This document shows, piece after piece, positions 13,201-25,200 of a DNA stretch of 64,000 nt. The notes under the pieces are model-generated. The model was not told the DNA's origin. It saw only the letters and a program-made list of their open reading frames with translations, and ran no database searches. A program made the position numbers and the translations under genes. Every line of letters starts with the position of its first letter. Positions within the stretch are counted from its first letter, which is position 1. The DNA is from Budorcas taxicolor (lineage: Eukaryota > Chordata > Mammalia > Artiodactyla > Bovidae): NCBI RefSeq assembly GCF_023091745.1, contig NC_068922.1, positions 29,860,001 through 29,924,000 of the forward strand. Reading direction: 5' to 3'.

Positions 13201-16200
13201 TTGTTTTGACCTGCCAATGTAGGGAGGGCCTCCCTGGTAGCTCAGATGGTAAAGACTCTGCCTATAATGCAGGAGACCCAGGTTCAATCCCTGGCTCAGG
13301 AAGATCCCCTGGAGAAGGAAATGTCTACCCACTCCAGTATTCTTGCCTGGAGAATTCCATGGACAGAGGAGCTTGGCAGGCTACAGCCCATAAGGTCACA
13401 GAGGTGGACATGACTGAGTGACTAACAACACGTTCCCTGCATTGCCAGGGTGGACTCTTTACCACTAGACCACCAGGGAAGTCCCAGGACACTGCCCTTT
13501 GATTCCTATTTGATTTGTGACATTTTCAGCTTTACTTCATTAAGTGACATTAACATCTTTTTCCAGTAAATCAAAATTACTTTTGTTTTGACCATTTTAA
13601 AGATGCCTCTGAGTCATGGGGAGCTGCAAAAACAGGTTCAGCAAAGGTGTTGATGGAACCAGCCTGTCTGAATCCTTTGCCCACAAGACGGAGGCAGATA
13701 CATACAACCGGAACCACCCAGAGATGAGTTAACTTCGAAAAAAAACATTTCCCCCTACTTTTGCTGAAAGATGAAACAGCTCAGGCAATGTCTTAGGTTG
13801 TGTCACTTGACACCAATGACAAAGATACTGACCCAAACCACAGGCTAGCCCAAAGGGTAGCTGAGCTCAAGAATTTCAGGCAGCACATTTTGGGTAGTAG
13901 TTGGAAGTGTATACTTTCTCCAGGGAAGCTTTAAATAAACACCTGTATTCCATTAGATAAAATGGACAAGTTTATTTATTTAAACTTACGGTCTAGCTGA
14001 CAGTTTCAAGTCAGGAATGCACATGTTATCTTCTCCACAGTCGACCAGGATGTGAGCCTGAGTTGTGCAAACACATATCAGAAAGAATCTGAGAAAACCC
14101 ACATCCCATCCTTTTTCTTGAAATTTATGAATGATCCCACAAGTTAAACCAAAGCTTTCCTTGCACTCTGCTTGAGTCCATTCAGCTAGAAACTCTGTTT
14201 GGCAGTGACCGTCCCATATAGGTTAGTTTACTTAAGAGCCCGATTGCAATTCAATCTGAAATGTCTGTAAAGAATGCTACTCTGGCAGTGTTTTGAGGAT
14301 TACAGGCTGTATTGCTTCTATTACAGTCACATTTTGAACAAATTAAATCTTGGTTGCACGAGGGGAAGGGCTTCCGAAAACATAGGGATGCAGTATTTCA
14401 AGAAACGTGTTCGGAAAATCTCCCAAATGTTACAAGTGTGTGTGCAGGAATGAAAACAAAATAGAATGGATTTTGTCTTAAGGTCATGGGAGCAGTGCCC
14501 AGGGCCTGATTGAGATTATACCATCCAAGATGGTCCAGGACCTACCTGTTTGGTAACAACGTTATCCCTGTAATAGTTCAATATTGGTTTCACCTCTAAA
14601 TCTTCTTGAAAAGTGGATTCATCCAAACTGTAATTCAAACTAATGTTGATTGGAGATAATTTGTCTCGGAATTCAGTCTCATCCTAGAGAAAATAATCAC
14701 AGACTCAAGAAAGGCTCTGTAAAATGGCTGCAAGATGTTAGCTGGTGAAAGGCAGGCAACATTTGATTTCGCTCAATGCGAGTGAATGATGAAGTAATTA
14801 CCACCCCAGCAGGCTTAGGCACATGCTGATGGATGGAGCACAGAAGAGCCAGCTTCATGAATCTATGTTCAGAAATGGAATCATTTAGAACTGTGCCTTT
14901 GATGAAGTGTATGCTTCCAGTGGCAATCTTTAGGTTCTCCAGATCTTCAACAACTCACAGGAAAGGGTCAAATCACATAGTTAAAAGCTTATGTTCATGC
15001 TCATGTCTGACTCTTTGTGACCCCATCAACTGTAGCCCACCAAGCTCCTCTGCTCATGGGATTTCCCAGGCAGGCACAAATACTGGAGTGGGTTGCCATT
15101 TCCTTCTCCAGGGCGTCTTCCCAACCCAGGGATGGAACCTGCACTGTAGGCAGACTCTTTACCACTGAACCACCACAGAAGCTCTATATGTAAAAAATAG
15201 ATGCATAGTAAAAGTCGCTGAGAGTTGCATGAACTGGGATTTTTATTTTGATGAGGTCAGCAGGATTTATAAGCCCTCTTGTGCTCAGAGGAAGAAAAAC
15301 CTCTCGATTCTCTTCCTTTCTCATTATTTCTTTAAAGTTCTCATTTGTATGAATTTCAAAGCACCTTCAGCACATCTGAAGTTCCCTTAAAAAAGAACCA
15401 GAACTTTCCTGGGAGTGAGGGGGTAGCTCCAGCAATAAGGTCTGGGCACACAGAAGCTCCCAAACTGTGCAGTGGGCATGCCAGCCTTCAGATGCATGCC
15501 AGCATCAGTCGTAATGAGACACAAGGGTCGTGCTGGCTTTTCATTCCAGAATGTGTTTTTAAAAATTAACTTTTATTGGAGTATAGTTGTTTTACAATGT
15601 TGTGTTAGTTTTTGCTGTACAGCAAAGTGAATCAACCATACATATACATAGACCCCTTCTTTTTGGATATCCTTCTCATTTAGGTCACCAAGAAGCACCG
15701 AGTAGGGCTCCCTGAGCTATACAGTAGGTTCTCAATAGTCATCTACTTTATTTGTAAACTCTGCTTTCTGTGGGTTTTCTGTTGTTATGTCCCCTCAAAG
15801 AGAAGACCAACTGAAAAGAGTCTTTACCACCTTACCATTGGTAAGAAGATGAAATAACTGTATCATACACATTTTGGCTTTTTAATGAAGGCTTAGGAAT
15901 TATTGTAAAAATACATTGCCTTACAATCTAAATGTCCATCGACAGAGGAATGGATAAAGAAGTGGATAAATGTGGTACATTTATACAATGAAATATTACT
16001 TGGCCATTAAAAAGAATGAAATAATGCCATCTGCAACAACATGGATGGACCTAGAGGTTGTCAAACTGAGTGAAGTTAAGTCAGGAGAAACATTGTGTGA
16101 CATCTCTTGTAGGTGGAATCTAAAAAGAAATGATACAAATGAACTTACTCACAAAACAGAAAGAGACTTGCCGACTTAGAGGAGGACCTAATAGTTGCCT

Positions 16201-19200
16201 GTACACACTGCTATATTTAAAAATGGATAACCAACAAGGACCTACTGTATAGCATAAGGAACTCTGCTCAATGTTATGTGGAAGCCTGGATGGCAGGAGA
16301 GTTTGGGAGAGAATGGATACATGTATAGGTATGCCTAAGTCCCTTTGCTGTTCACCTGAGAACATCACAACTTTGTTATACTCCAATACAAAATAAAAAG
16401 TCTTTTATAAAAGAATACATTGCTTTAAAAATATAATTATAACTTACTTTCAATAAAGCCTTTGACTGCCTCACCCTTTTCCTGAGTTGGCTCAGAGGTG
16501 CACCTTGATAAAATCTGGCCAAACATCCTCATGCAGGATAAAAGTTCAAATAAATTGTGTCTGACTTTCATGTTTTAGGGAGGGGGAGGAAGAAATGAAA
16601 ACCACCTGAGTTAGTATTAAGACTAAGAGTATATTCAAAACAAGAAGCAGCTTAGCAGAAATTAATGCAACATTATAAATCAACTATAATAAAAATTAAA
16701 AGGAAAAACAAAAAGCAGCAGCTTAGGAAGTAACAGCAATACATTATTAGGTTGACTGAAGTCAGGCTCAACATAGGAGTGTGTGGCCCTCAAGTTTCCT
16801 CCGATCAAGTGAAAATAGGTGGGGGTCTATGAGAACCGCTGCTGCTTAGTCATTTCAGTCATGTCCAACTCCGTGTGACCCTATGGACTGCAGCCTGCCC
16901 GGTTCCTCTGTCCGTGGGATTCTCTAGGCAAGGGTACTAGCATGGGTTGCCATGTCCTCCTCCAGGGGATCTTCTCTACCCAGGGATTGAACCCAGGTCT
17001 CCTGCATTGCAGGCAGATTCTTTACCATTGAGCCACCAGAGAAGCCCATGAGACCACTGTGATGGTTTCAATGGAGAAAAATGACTGGAGTTTTGATTTG
17101 AATGTGAGAGGCCAAAAAGGTTTGATTCTGGAACACTTACTCGAAGGTAAATGACAAAATCCTGGCACTGGAGGGATTTCTGCCCTTTTATCACGAGAGG
17201 GAAGACGAGATGTGACTGATGGTTATCAAGGAAGAGCGTACGTTTAATGGCTCCTTTTTGTTTCAGGGTGTCTAACTGCACCTCAGCGGTCAGGCCTAAA
17301 GAACAGAAAGACGTAAAGCAAATATAATCTGGAAAGGAAAAGTATTCAGTGAATGCAATGCTTTATCAGAGAGAATTCCTATTTCAACTTGCTTATTCAG
17401 GAAACATTTCTGCCATAGTTGGGGTCAAAAACAATACATGAGCTGTGTAGATTTGATAAAACACTCCCCAAACTTAAAAACTTGTTTTATGATGGTTTTA
17501 CACAGTCATTTTCCCCCATAATTGTATCTGTTTTTACAGACAATACCAATTATTCAAGGAATATTTAAGTAGAAGTTCCCATATATATAATAGAAATTTT
17601 TGTGTGAATAAAGAGCTCTTTGAGAAGCTGTGAAGTGCTTGTGCTTAGTTGCTCGTCATATCTGACTCTTTGTGACCCCATGGACTGTAGCCTGCAGGCT
17701 CCTTTGTCCATGGGATTTTCCAGGTAAGAATACTGGAGTGGGTTGCAATTTCCTCCTCTAGGGGATCTTCCTGACCCAGGAATCAAACCTGTACCTCCTG
17801 CATCGCAGGTGAATTCTTTACCCACTGAGCCATCGGGGAAGTCCACTTACTTAAAGTGAATTTTCTTAATATGGTAGAGGAATAGAAAATGAGAATGTGC
17901 TCACCTATTGTGTTTGCAATGTTCTGGCCTGCCACAGATGCACACACTTTTAAAGAAAAGCTAGAGAAAATAATAGTTAATAGTTTTCTGGTTAATAAAC
18001 TTTTCAGTCTGAAGCAGCAATCTTTCTTTTCCCCACCCCAGATAAACAAATATGTTCTTTTTCCTCTATACTTCTCTTAGTACACACACAATTAAACAAA
18101 CAAATATGAACATTTTTATTATTTATTGATTGATATATATACATATATATATCTCACAAGTCTAATACAATTAAGAAAGGTGATATTATTGCTTAGGAAG
18201 GTAATACTTGGAAGTATTACTAGAGGTCAACCAATTTAAACAGTGGATTCATTAATCAATTACTTGCTATCTTTATTCAAGAAATATATATCAGTATCTT
18301 CCATGTGCCAGGAAGTAAAGAATTGGGCAGAATAGTAAGGGGGCAGCTTAGTGATACAACCTGGAGGTGACCCCAGTTTGAGGAATCTGAAGGAATCTGG
18401 CATGTTTGGTGCATTAGAGCATGACCAGGAAGCTGAAGAAAGTGAGGCTTGGTCTATCAGTAGAGAACAGTACTTTGAAAATCACATTAAAGAATCTGGA
18501 TTAAGAGGTGCAAACTTGTAGGTAAAAAATAAGCTACAAGGACATATTGTACAATATGGGAAACATAGCCACTGTTTTATAATAACTATAAATGGAGTAT
18601 AACCTTTAAAAATTGTGAATCACTATACTGTATACCTGTAATTTATATAACATTATACATCCACTACACTTCAATTAAAAAAAAAAAAGGATTTAGACTT
18701 AATTCTGAGAGGCGTGGAGCATCACAGTACAATGAACCAGAATCCACTTTCCTTGGAAGCAGGTGGGGACTCAGCAGTTACTTGCCAGGGCTGGGATATA
18801 ATTTGAGACAGAGATACCAGAAGAGGAAGGGAAAAGAAAGAAAATGGGGAGAGGAGAATGGCTGTCTCAGGCTCTGTAGGCACAATAATACTGTGTGTAA
18901 GGACAATAAAGAGAGGATGGAGGGAACTTCCCTGGGGATCCAGTGGTTAAGGCTCTGTACTCCCAGTGCAGGGGGCCTCAGTTCAATCCCTGGTCGGGGA
19001 ATTAAGATCCCGCATGCTGCCTGGCATGGCCAAAAAAGAGAGAAGATAGATATGCAAGAGAGATCTTTATAGTTTTTCCTTGAATGTGCCTTAAACCCAA
19101 TCCAAGGAGGGGCCGGCTGTGGCTTGTAGGACAGCCTGCACTTGGATCTGGCCATGGAGGGAAAGAGGACTGGCTAGTGGTTTCTGTCTGCCTCTTGCTT

Positions 19201-22200
19201 GTGCTAAACTCCCTATGGAAAAATGTCAAGCTCTAAAAGCCGGCATTCACGAGGAGGCTTTCTCACAATTCTAAGGAAGTGAAAATACAAGAAAATACTT
19301 AAGTATGATTTAATGACAGCCTTAATATTGTTTATTAGTAAATACTATAGTATGATTGGAACATTTCTACAGAATCCAAAAGAAGTAAATAATCCCTCGT
19401 TGTGCTTTAATTATGTGTCAGCTTCCTGTGTCAAACATAATGAAGACGTGTCGCATCTGGGATTCATCGAGCTCCTGTGACCTCAGTCAATGTCTCCCTT
19501 CAGGGTAAATAATTTGCCACATACCATTAAGCCAAACGTTTCCCGAGACGTCTCTGCTATTTCAAGTGTTTGTACCACTTCCCCAGAGAAATCACAAATT
19601 CCAGCCCACTTCTACTTCAGTTGGAATTACTCAAGAAAGACGAATAGTGAATCACATCTTTAAATTTTGTAGCAGGTCTGGCTTTCAAAGCTGGAATTCT
19701 TTTCTGTGTCTGACTTTATTTGGAAGTACTTGGTTACGTGTTAAAATTGTCCATTGGCTTTTTTTTTTCTGTTTGTCCTTACACCAAACAGACAAAAACT
19801 CATTAGCTTGTATAAGATAAATTTGTATTTGTAATAAAATGATCTATATGTAGACTGAAATAATTTTACATATAGTATTTTAACACAAGTAAGAAACCGA
19901 AAATTTTTTGCAAAATAAAGTTATGAATGGGAATGTTATCTCCTCTTCGGGAGAAGAATTTGATTGAGAAATGATGATATCAGTTGAAGGGTTACTTTTG
20001 ATTTACGAATTATGCGTGTGTGCGTGTGTATGTGCTTAGTCGCATCCAACTCTTTTGTGACCCCATGGACTAGAGCCTACTAAGTTCCTCTGTCCATGGG
20101 ATTTACCAGGCAAGAGTGCTAGAGCGGGTTGCCATTTCCTTCTCCAGGGAATTTTCCCAACCCAGGGACTGAACCTGCATCTCTGTGTCTCCTACATTAC
20201 ACTAGTGCCACTTGGGATCCATCAGTGTTACTCTAAACTTAGTTCCCCCTCTCTGTTACCTTTATATCATTAAGTGGACAATTTTAGCTTTTTTCATACT
20301 GAATTATTGATAACAGCAGTCCAACCTATATATTTTGTTTACAGATGTTTTTAAGCCAAAAAAAAAAAAGAGTTGCCAAATTATAACTGTGACAGCACTC
20401 TGTTCTGATGGAAAAAGAAAACCTCACTGAAATATTCATTCTGAATTTAGAAAAATACTTCTCTTCTATATAAACACACACATGTACCTCATGTGTATAT
20501 TGTTTTTTGGCCACACAGTATGTGGGATCTTAGTTTCCCGAACAGGGATCGAACTTGCATCCCCTGCAGTGGAAATGTGTATAGTCTTAACTGCTGGACT
20601 GCCAGGAAGTCCCCACCATATATATATATTTTTTACTTTACTTTACAATACTGTATTGGTTTTGCCATACATCAACATGAGTCCACCACAGGTGTACACG
20701 TGTTCCCAATCCTGAACCCCCCTCCCACCTCCCTCCCGATACCATCCCTCTAGGTCATCCCAGTACACCAGCCCCAAGCATCCTGTATCGTGCATTGAAC
20801 CTAGACTGGCGATTCGTTTCTTATATGATATACATGCTTCAATGACATTCTCCCAAATCATCCCACCCTCTCCCTCTCCCACAGAGTCCAAAAGACTGTT
20901 CTATACATTTGTGTCTCTTTTGCTGTCTCACATACAGGGTTATCATTACCATCTTTCTAAATTCCATATATATGTGTTAGTATACTGTATTGGTGTTTTT
21001 CTTTCTGGCTTACTTCACTCTGTATAATCAGCTCCAATTTTATCCACCTCATGAGAACTGATTCAAATGTATTCTTTTTAATGGCTGAGTAATACTCCAT
21101 TGTGTATATGTACCATGGCTTTCTTATCCATTCATCTGCTGATGGACATCTAGGTTGCTTCCATGTCCTGGCTATTATAAACCGTGCTGCGATGAATATT
21201 GAGGTACATGTGTCTCTTTCAATTCTGGTTTCCTTGGTGTGTATGCCCAGCAGTGGGATTGCTGGGTCATAAGGCAGTTCTATTTCCAGTTTTTTAAGGA
21301 ATCTCCACACTGTTCTCCATAGTGGCTGGACTAGTTTGCATTCCCATCATGTAAGAGTGTAAGAGGGTTCCCTTTTCTCCACACCCTCTCCAACATTTAT
21401 TGCTTGTAGACTTTTGGATCGCAGCCATTCTGACTGGTGTGAAATGGTACCTCACTGTGGTTTTGATTTGCATTTCTCTGATAATGAGTGATGTTGAGCA
21501 TCTTTTCATGTGTTTGTTAGCCATCTGTATGTCTTCTTTGGAGGAATGTCTGTTTAGGTCTTTGGCCCATTTTTTCATTGGGTCATTTATTTTTCTGGAA
21601 TTGAGCTGCAGGAGTTGCTTGTATATTTTTGAGATTAGTTGTTTGTCAGTTGCTTCATTTGCTATTATTTTCTCCCATTCTGAGAGCTCTCTTTTCACCT
21701 TGCTTATAGTTTCCTTTGTCGTGCAGAAGCTTTTAATTTTAATTAGATCCAATTTGTTTATTTTTGCTTTTATTTCTAGTATTCTGAGAGGTGGATCATA
21801 GAGGACTCTGCTGTGATTTATGTTGGAGAGTGTTTTGCCTATGTTCTCCTCTAGGAGTTTTATAGTTTCTGGTCTTATGTTTAGATCTTTAATTCATTTT
21901 GAGTATGGTGTTAGAAAGTGTTCTAGTTTCATTCTTTTACAAGTGGTTGACCAGTTTTCCCAGCACCACTTGTTAAAGAGATTGTCTTTAATCCATTGTA
22001 TATTCTTGCCTCCTTTGTTGAAGATAAGGTGTCCATAGGTGTGTGGATTTATCTCTGGGCTTTCTATTTTGTTCCATTGATCTATATTTCTGTCTTTGTG
22101 CCAGTACCATACTGTCTTAATGACTGTGGCTTTGTAGTAGAGCCTGAAGTCAGGCAGGTTGATTCCTCCAGTTTCATTCTTCTTTGTCAAGATTGCTTTG

Positions 22201-25200
22201 GCTATTTGAGGTTTTTTGTATTTCCATACAAATTGTGAAATTATTTGTTCTAGCTCTGTGAAAAATACTGCTGGTAGCTTGATAGGGGTTGCATTGAATC
22301 TGTAGATTGCTTTGGGTATTTTCACTATTTTCATTTTCACTATATTGATTCTTCCAATCCATGAACATGGTATATTTCTCCATCTATTAGTGTCCTCTTT
22401 GATTTCTCTCACCAGTGTTTTATAGTTTTCTATATATAGGTCTTTAGTTTCTTTAGGTAGATATATTCCTAAGTATTTTATTCTTTTCATTGCAATGGTG
22501 AATGGAATTGTTTCCTTAATTTCCTTTTCTACTTTCTCATTGTTAGTGTATAGGAATGCAAGGGATTTCTGTGCATTGATTTTATATCCTGCTACTTTAC
22601 TATATTCATTGATTAGCTCTAGTAATTTTCTGCCCACCATATGTTTTATGAAACAGATTATTAAGTACACTTACAGGTCTTCATCTAATTACAATAAACA
22701 CTTGAGTTGTCAGGGAAAGCTGTGAATGATTATTAAATTATAATTAAAATTTTAAACTGTTGGGCTATACTTCTGGTGCATCAGAAAGCAGGACAGTATA
22801 TCACAAATCCTCTAATATTAGTCCTAACCTGACGCACTAATTATTCTGTGAAGTAATGGTGTTCATAGCCATCCATGTATGGAGGAGGAGGAATGAAATA
22901 AATGTGAAACGGGACTTAAAAATACAAAGCACTTCAGTTTTCAATCGAGCTGATTCAATACTCTTTCAACGATAATAGATTTTACATAAAGAAAAATAAT
23001 AGATTTTACATAAAGATTTTATGTAAAATTTTATGTAAAAATAATAGATTTTACATTTTTACATAAAATAATAATAGATTTTACATAAAGTTACATGTAA
23101 CTGAAAAGTTTTTCTCAAATTTGAAAAGGGCACAGTTTATGAACTTCTACATTTGTAAAATATTTTTTATTAATTTTAATTTTTCTCACTCAATAACAAT
23201 TATATGAATATGTATAGGCTGGCTTTATTTTGTTTTCTAGTTTAGAAATGCAAGTAGCAGAAACTTTATAAATCTACATAGCTGTTTGAAAGGTACAGAA
23301 ATTCACATTGAGGGAAATGGAGAACTATTTCCCAGTTAGAGGTTGACTTTCATAGGTACAATATAAAATTATATCAAATACAGACAAAAACTACAGAAAA
23401 GATAATCAACAAATACCTTTCAATCATTTTGGAAATACTGAACTAAATTCCTATAATAAATCTGAAGAAGTATTTGAGAAACTCATTTGAGACTGAACCT
23501 GCTGTTAATTTCGCATCTTCTAACACTCTGAGTCACCCATTCAAAATTTTTTCATGTGAAAATGAAACATCTTCCAGAAAATGGATGCAACAGAATCAAA
23601 TAAGTAACTGTTATTTGCCCACATAACAAATTGCATTTTATCTAAGTAATCTGATTTAATGCAACAACAGTTCATGAAAAAATAATTCTCGTTGAAAAGT
23701 AATATTCTTTCCACAAGACCAAACAGATCCTATGATCCATTGAAAACACCAAAACTTAAAAAAAAAAAATTCAAAAACCAAAAAGTCCCTAGAAAAGATA
23801 ATCTAGTTCATAGGAAGATTTTACACCAGAGTGTGCCCTACACAAATACTTTAAAGAACTCAGTCTAGAAGTCCATTCAGTCATGAACGTGCAAACGGAG
23901 GACGTGGGGCACATGCTCAAGTAGCACTCATTCTTCCTTTCATGTTCATTTCATCCAGGATTCAGAGAGATGCTGGCTTTTTCACATATTTTCTCAGATC
24001 AGGCTTTCATTATAATATTTTATGGTTTCATACGCTTTTAAAATGTGCCCAGGGCATTTCCCAGTTACTTTCAGAAGCTGGTTAAAGGGAAGACAGTCCT
24101 CCCCAAACTGAGAGGTCCCAGCAAAGGAATTCTTCATGGTCCTCCACACTCCTTATCCTCCACCCTTAAAGGCTCTGATTCCAGTATGAAGCCCTGTCCA
24201 GAGGCCATGAGCAACATGTTGAAACTGGCTGGGAATACATTCTATAACAGTGGTCCCCAACCTTTTTGGCACAAGGGATTGATTTCATGGAAGATAGTTT
24301 TTCCACGGAGCAGGGGTTGGGGGAGATGGTTTTGGGATGATTCAAGTGCTTTATGTTTACTGTGAACTTTACTTCTAATCTAATGCTGATGCTAGTTTGA
24401 CAGGAGGTACCGGTCCACAGTCTGGAGGTTGGGGACTGTTCTAAGGGTCTAGACTGATGTGTTCTGCATTCTGACCTTCTCAGGAACTGACCATATCATC
24501 TGAGTTATGCCATATCTTCTAGAAAATGGGGGCAAATCTCAAACACTCCAAATATTTGTTGATTTTTCAGAGTGTGTGTGTGTGCTCAGTCGTGTCTGAC
24601 TCTTTGCGACTCTGTACACTATAAACCACCAGGTTCCTCTGTCCATGGGATTCTCCAGGCAAGAATACTGGAGTGGGTTGCCATTTCCTCCTAAAGGGGA
24701 TCTTCCCAACCCGAGGATTGAGCTCTCCAACCCAGAGATTGGGGCTTCCCTTGTAGCTCAATCAGTAAAGAATCTGTCTACAATGCAGGAGACCCACGTT
24801 CGACTCCTGGGTTGGGAAGATCCCCTGGAGGAGGAAACAGCAACCCACTCCAGTATTCTTGCCTGGAGAATCCCACGGACAGAGGAGCCTGGCAGGCTAC
24901 AGTCCATGGGGTCATAAGAGTCAGAAACAACTTTGTGACTAAACCACCACCACCCAGGGATTGAGATGTCTCTGGCATCTCCTCCATTGCAAGTGGGAAG
25001 CCCTGGATGTTGCACAGAACTTTTAGAAGTGGGTCTGTTGCCCCAGACTAGTGACTGTGTGAGAACTGTGGAGCAGTCGGAGATGATTACTGCATCCTAC
25101 CCTGTGCAGACGGTAGGGGGTGAGCAACTATTGGAATCTATAGCGAGGAGAGTCTTACGTGATACCTGTATTTTAGAGACCAAAAAGTCACGATCCTTGG

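Noticed and set aside
21400..21801. 133-codon plus-strand ORF, membrane-protein-like
   Set aside because: It is the antisense of L1 ORF2. The hydrophobic look comes from the T-rich complement of an A-rich coding strand.
21894..22670. 258-codon minus-strand ORF
   Set aside because: L1 ORF2 remnant of a 5'-truncated element; the first ~12 codons extend past the L1 border into flanking DNA and the downstream part is frameshifted.
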